14,026 nucleotides of DNA from Lewinellaceae bacterium (GTDB lineage: Bacteria > Bacteroidota > Bacteroidia > Chitinophagales > Saprospiraceae), in assembly GCA_020636315.1 (NCBI GenBank), contig JACJYA010000033.1:1-14026 (forward strand), given 5' to 3'. Of the stretch, positions 14,014 through 14,026 are shown piece by piece (within the stretch, counting starts at the first letter, position 1; each line of letters begins with the position of its first letter). A program made the translations under genes and the position numbers. A model generated the notes under the pieces. The model did not search any database. It was not told the DNA's origin and saw nothing but the letters and a program-made list of their open reading frames with translations.

Positions 14014-14026
14014 CAGCCCGTCTTCG

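Overview
The window most likely comes from a member of the Bacteroidota with roughly 50% GC, perhaps a Saprospiria/Lewinella-like lineage. The phylum is inferred from protein architecture: a phosphoesterase fused to an Omp85-type barrel, short lipoproteins with an LLSC-type lipobox, secreted proteins with a signal peptide ending in A|Q, and A-rich sequence rather than a spaced Shine-Dalgarno before the start codons. The genus is a guess. No tRNA, rRNA or CRISPR array was seen.

Layout. (1) 1-2342: right-hand part of an IS21-family insertion sequence, with istA running off the left edge, istB, and three tandem 24-bp terminal repeats. (2) 2340-2847: 3' remnant of an unrelated DDE transposase with two frameshifts and an internal deletion, into which or beside which the IS21 element appears to have inserted. 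(3) 2848-3434: mostly empty, with one doubtful 60-codon minus-strand ORF. (4) 3435-5013: an NTF2/SnoaL-like protein gene converging on a phytanoyl-CoA dioxygenase-like gene, with a dispersed repeat and hairpin between them. (5) 5161-8775: two plus-strand genes for exported proteins, a lipoprotein aspartyl protease with a C-terminal PDZ domain, and an eight-heme cytochrome c with HEAT-like and TPR repeats. (6) 8861-12508: a large minus-strand gene for an N-terminal metallophosphoesterase-like domain, a middle region with a kinase-like signature, and a C-terminal outer-membrane barrel. (7) 12509-12883: a divergent intergenic region holding a four-unit 15-bp tandem array. (8) 12884-13818: a two-gene unit encoding a small coiled-coil lipoprotein and a secreted Lys/Glu-rich protein. 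(9) 13819-14026: intergenic repeats, including a second, oppositely oriented copy of the repeat at 3973-4042.

No classical operon or defence system is evident. Most products outside the mobile elements are predicted to act in the envelope: periplasmic electron transfer, membrane-anchored proteolysis, an outer-membrane barrel and small periplasmic proteins. The best candidates for undescribed biology are the inverted pair of dispersed repeats with variable heptamer arrays, the barrel fusion whose two enzyme-like domains both seem to lack key residues, and the 15-bp operator-like array. All functional calls rest on motifs read by eye, without database searches.
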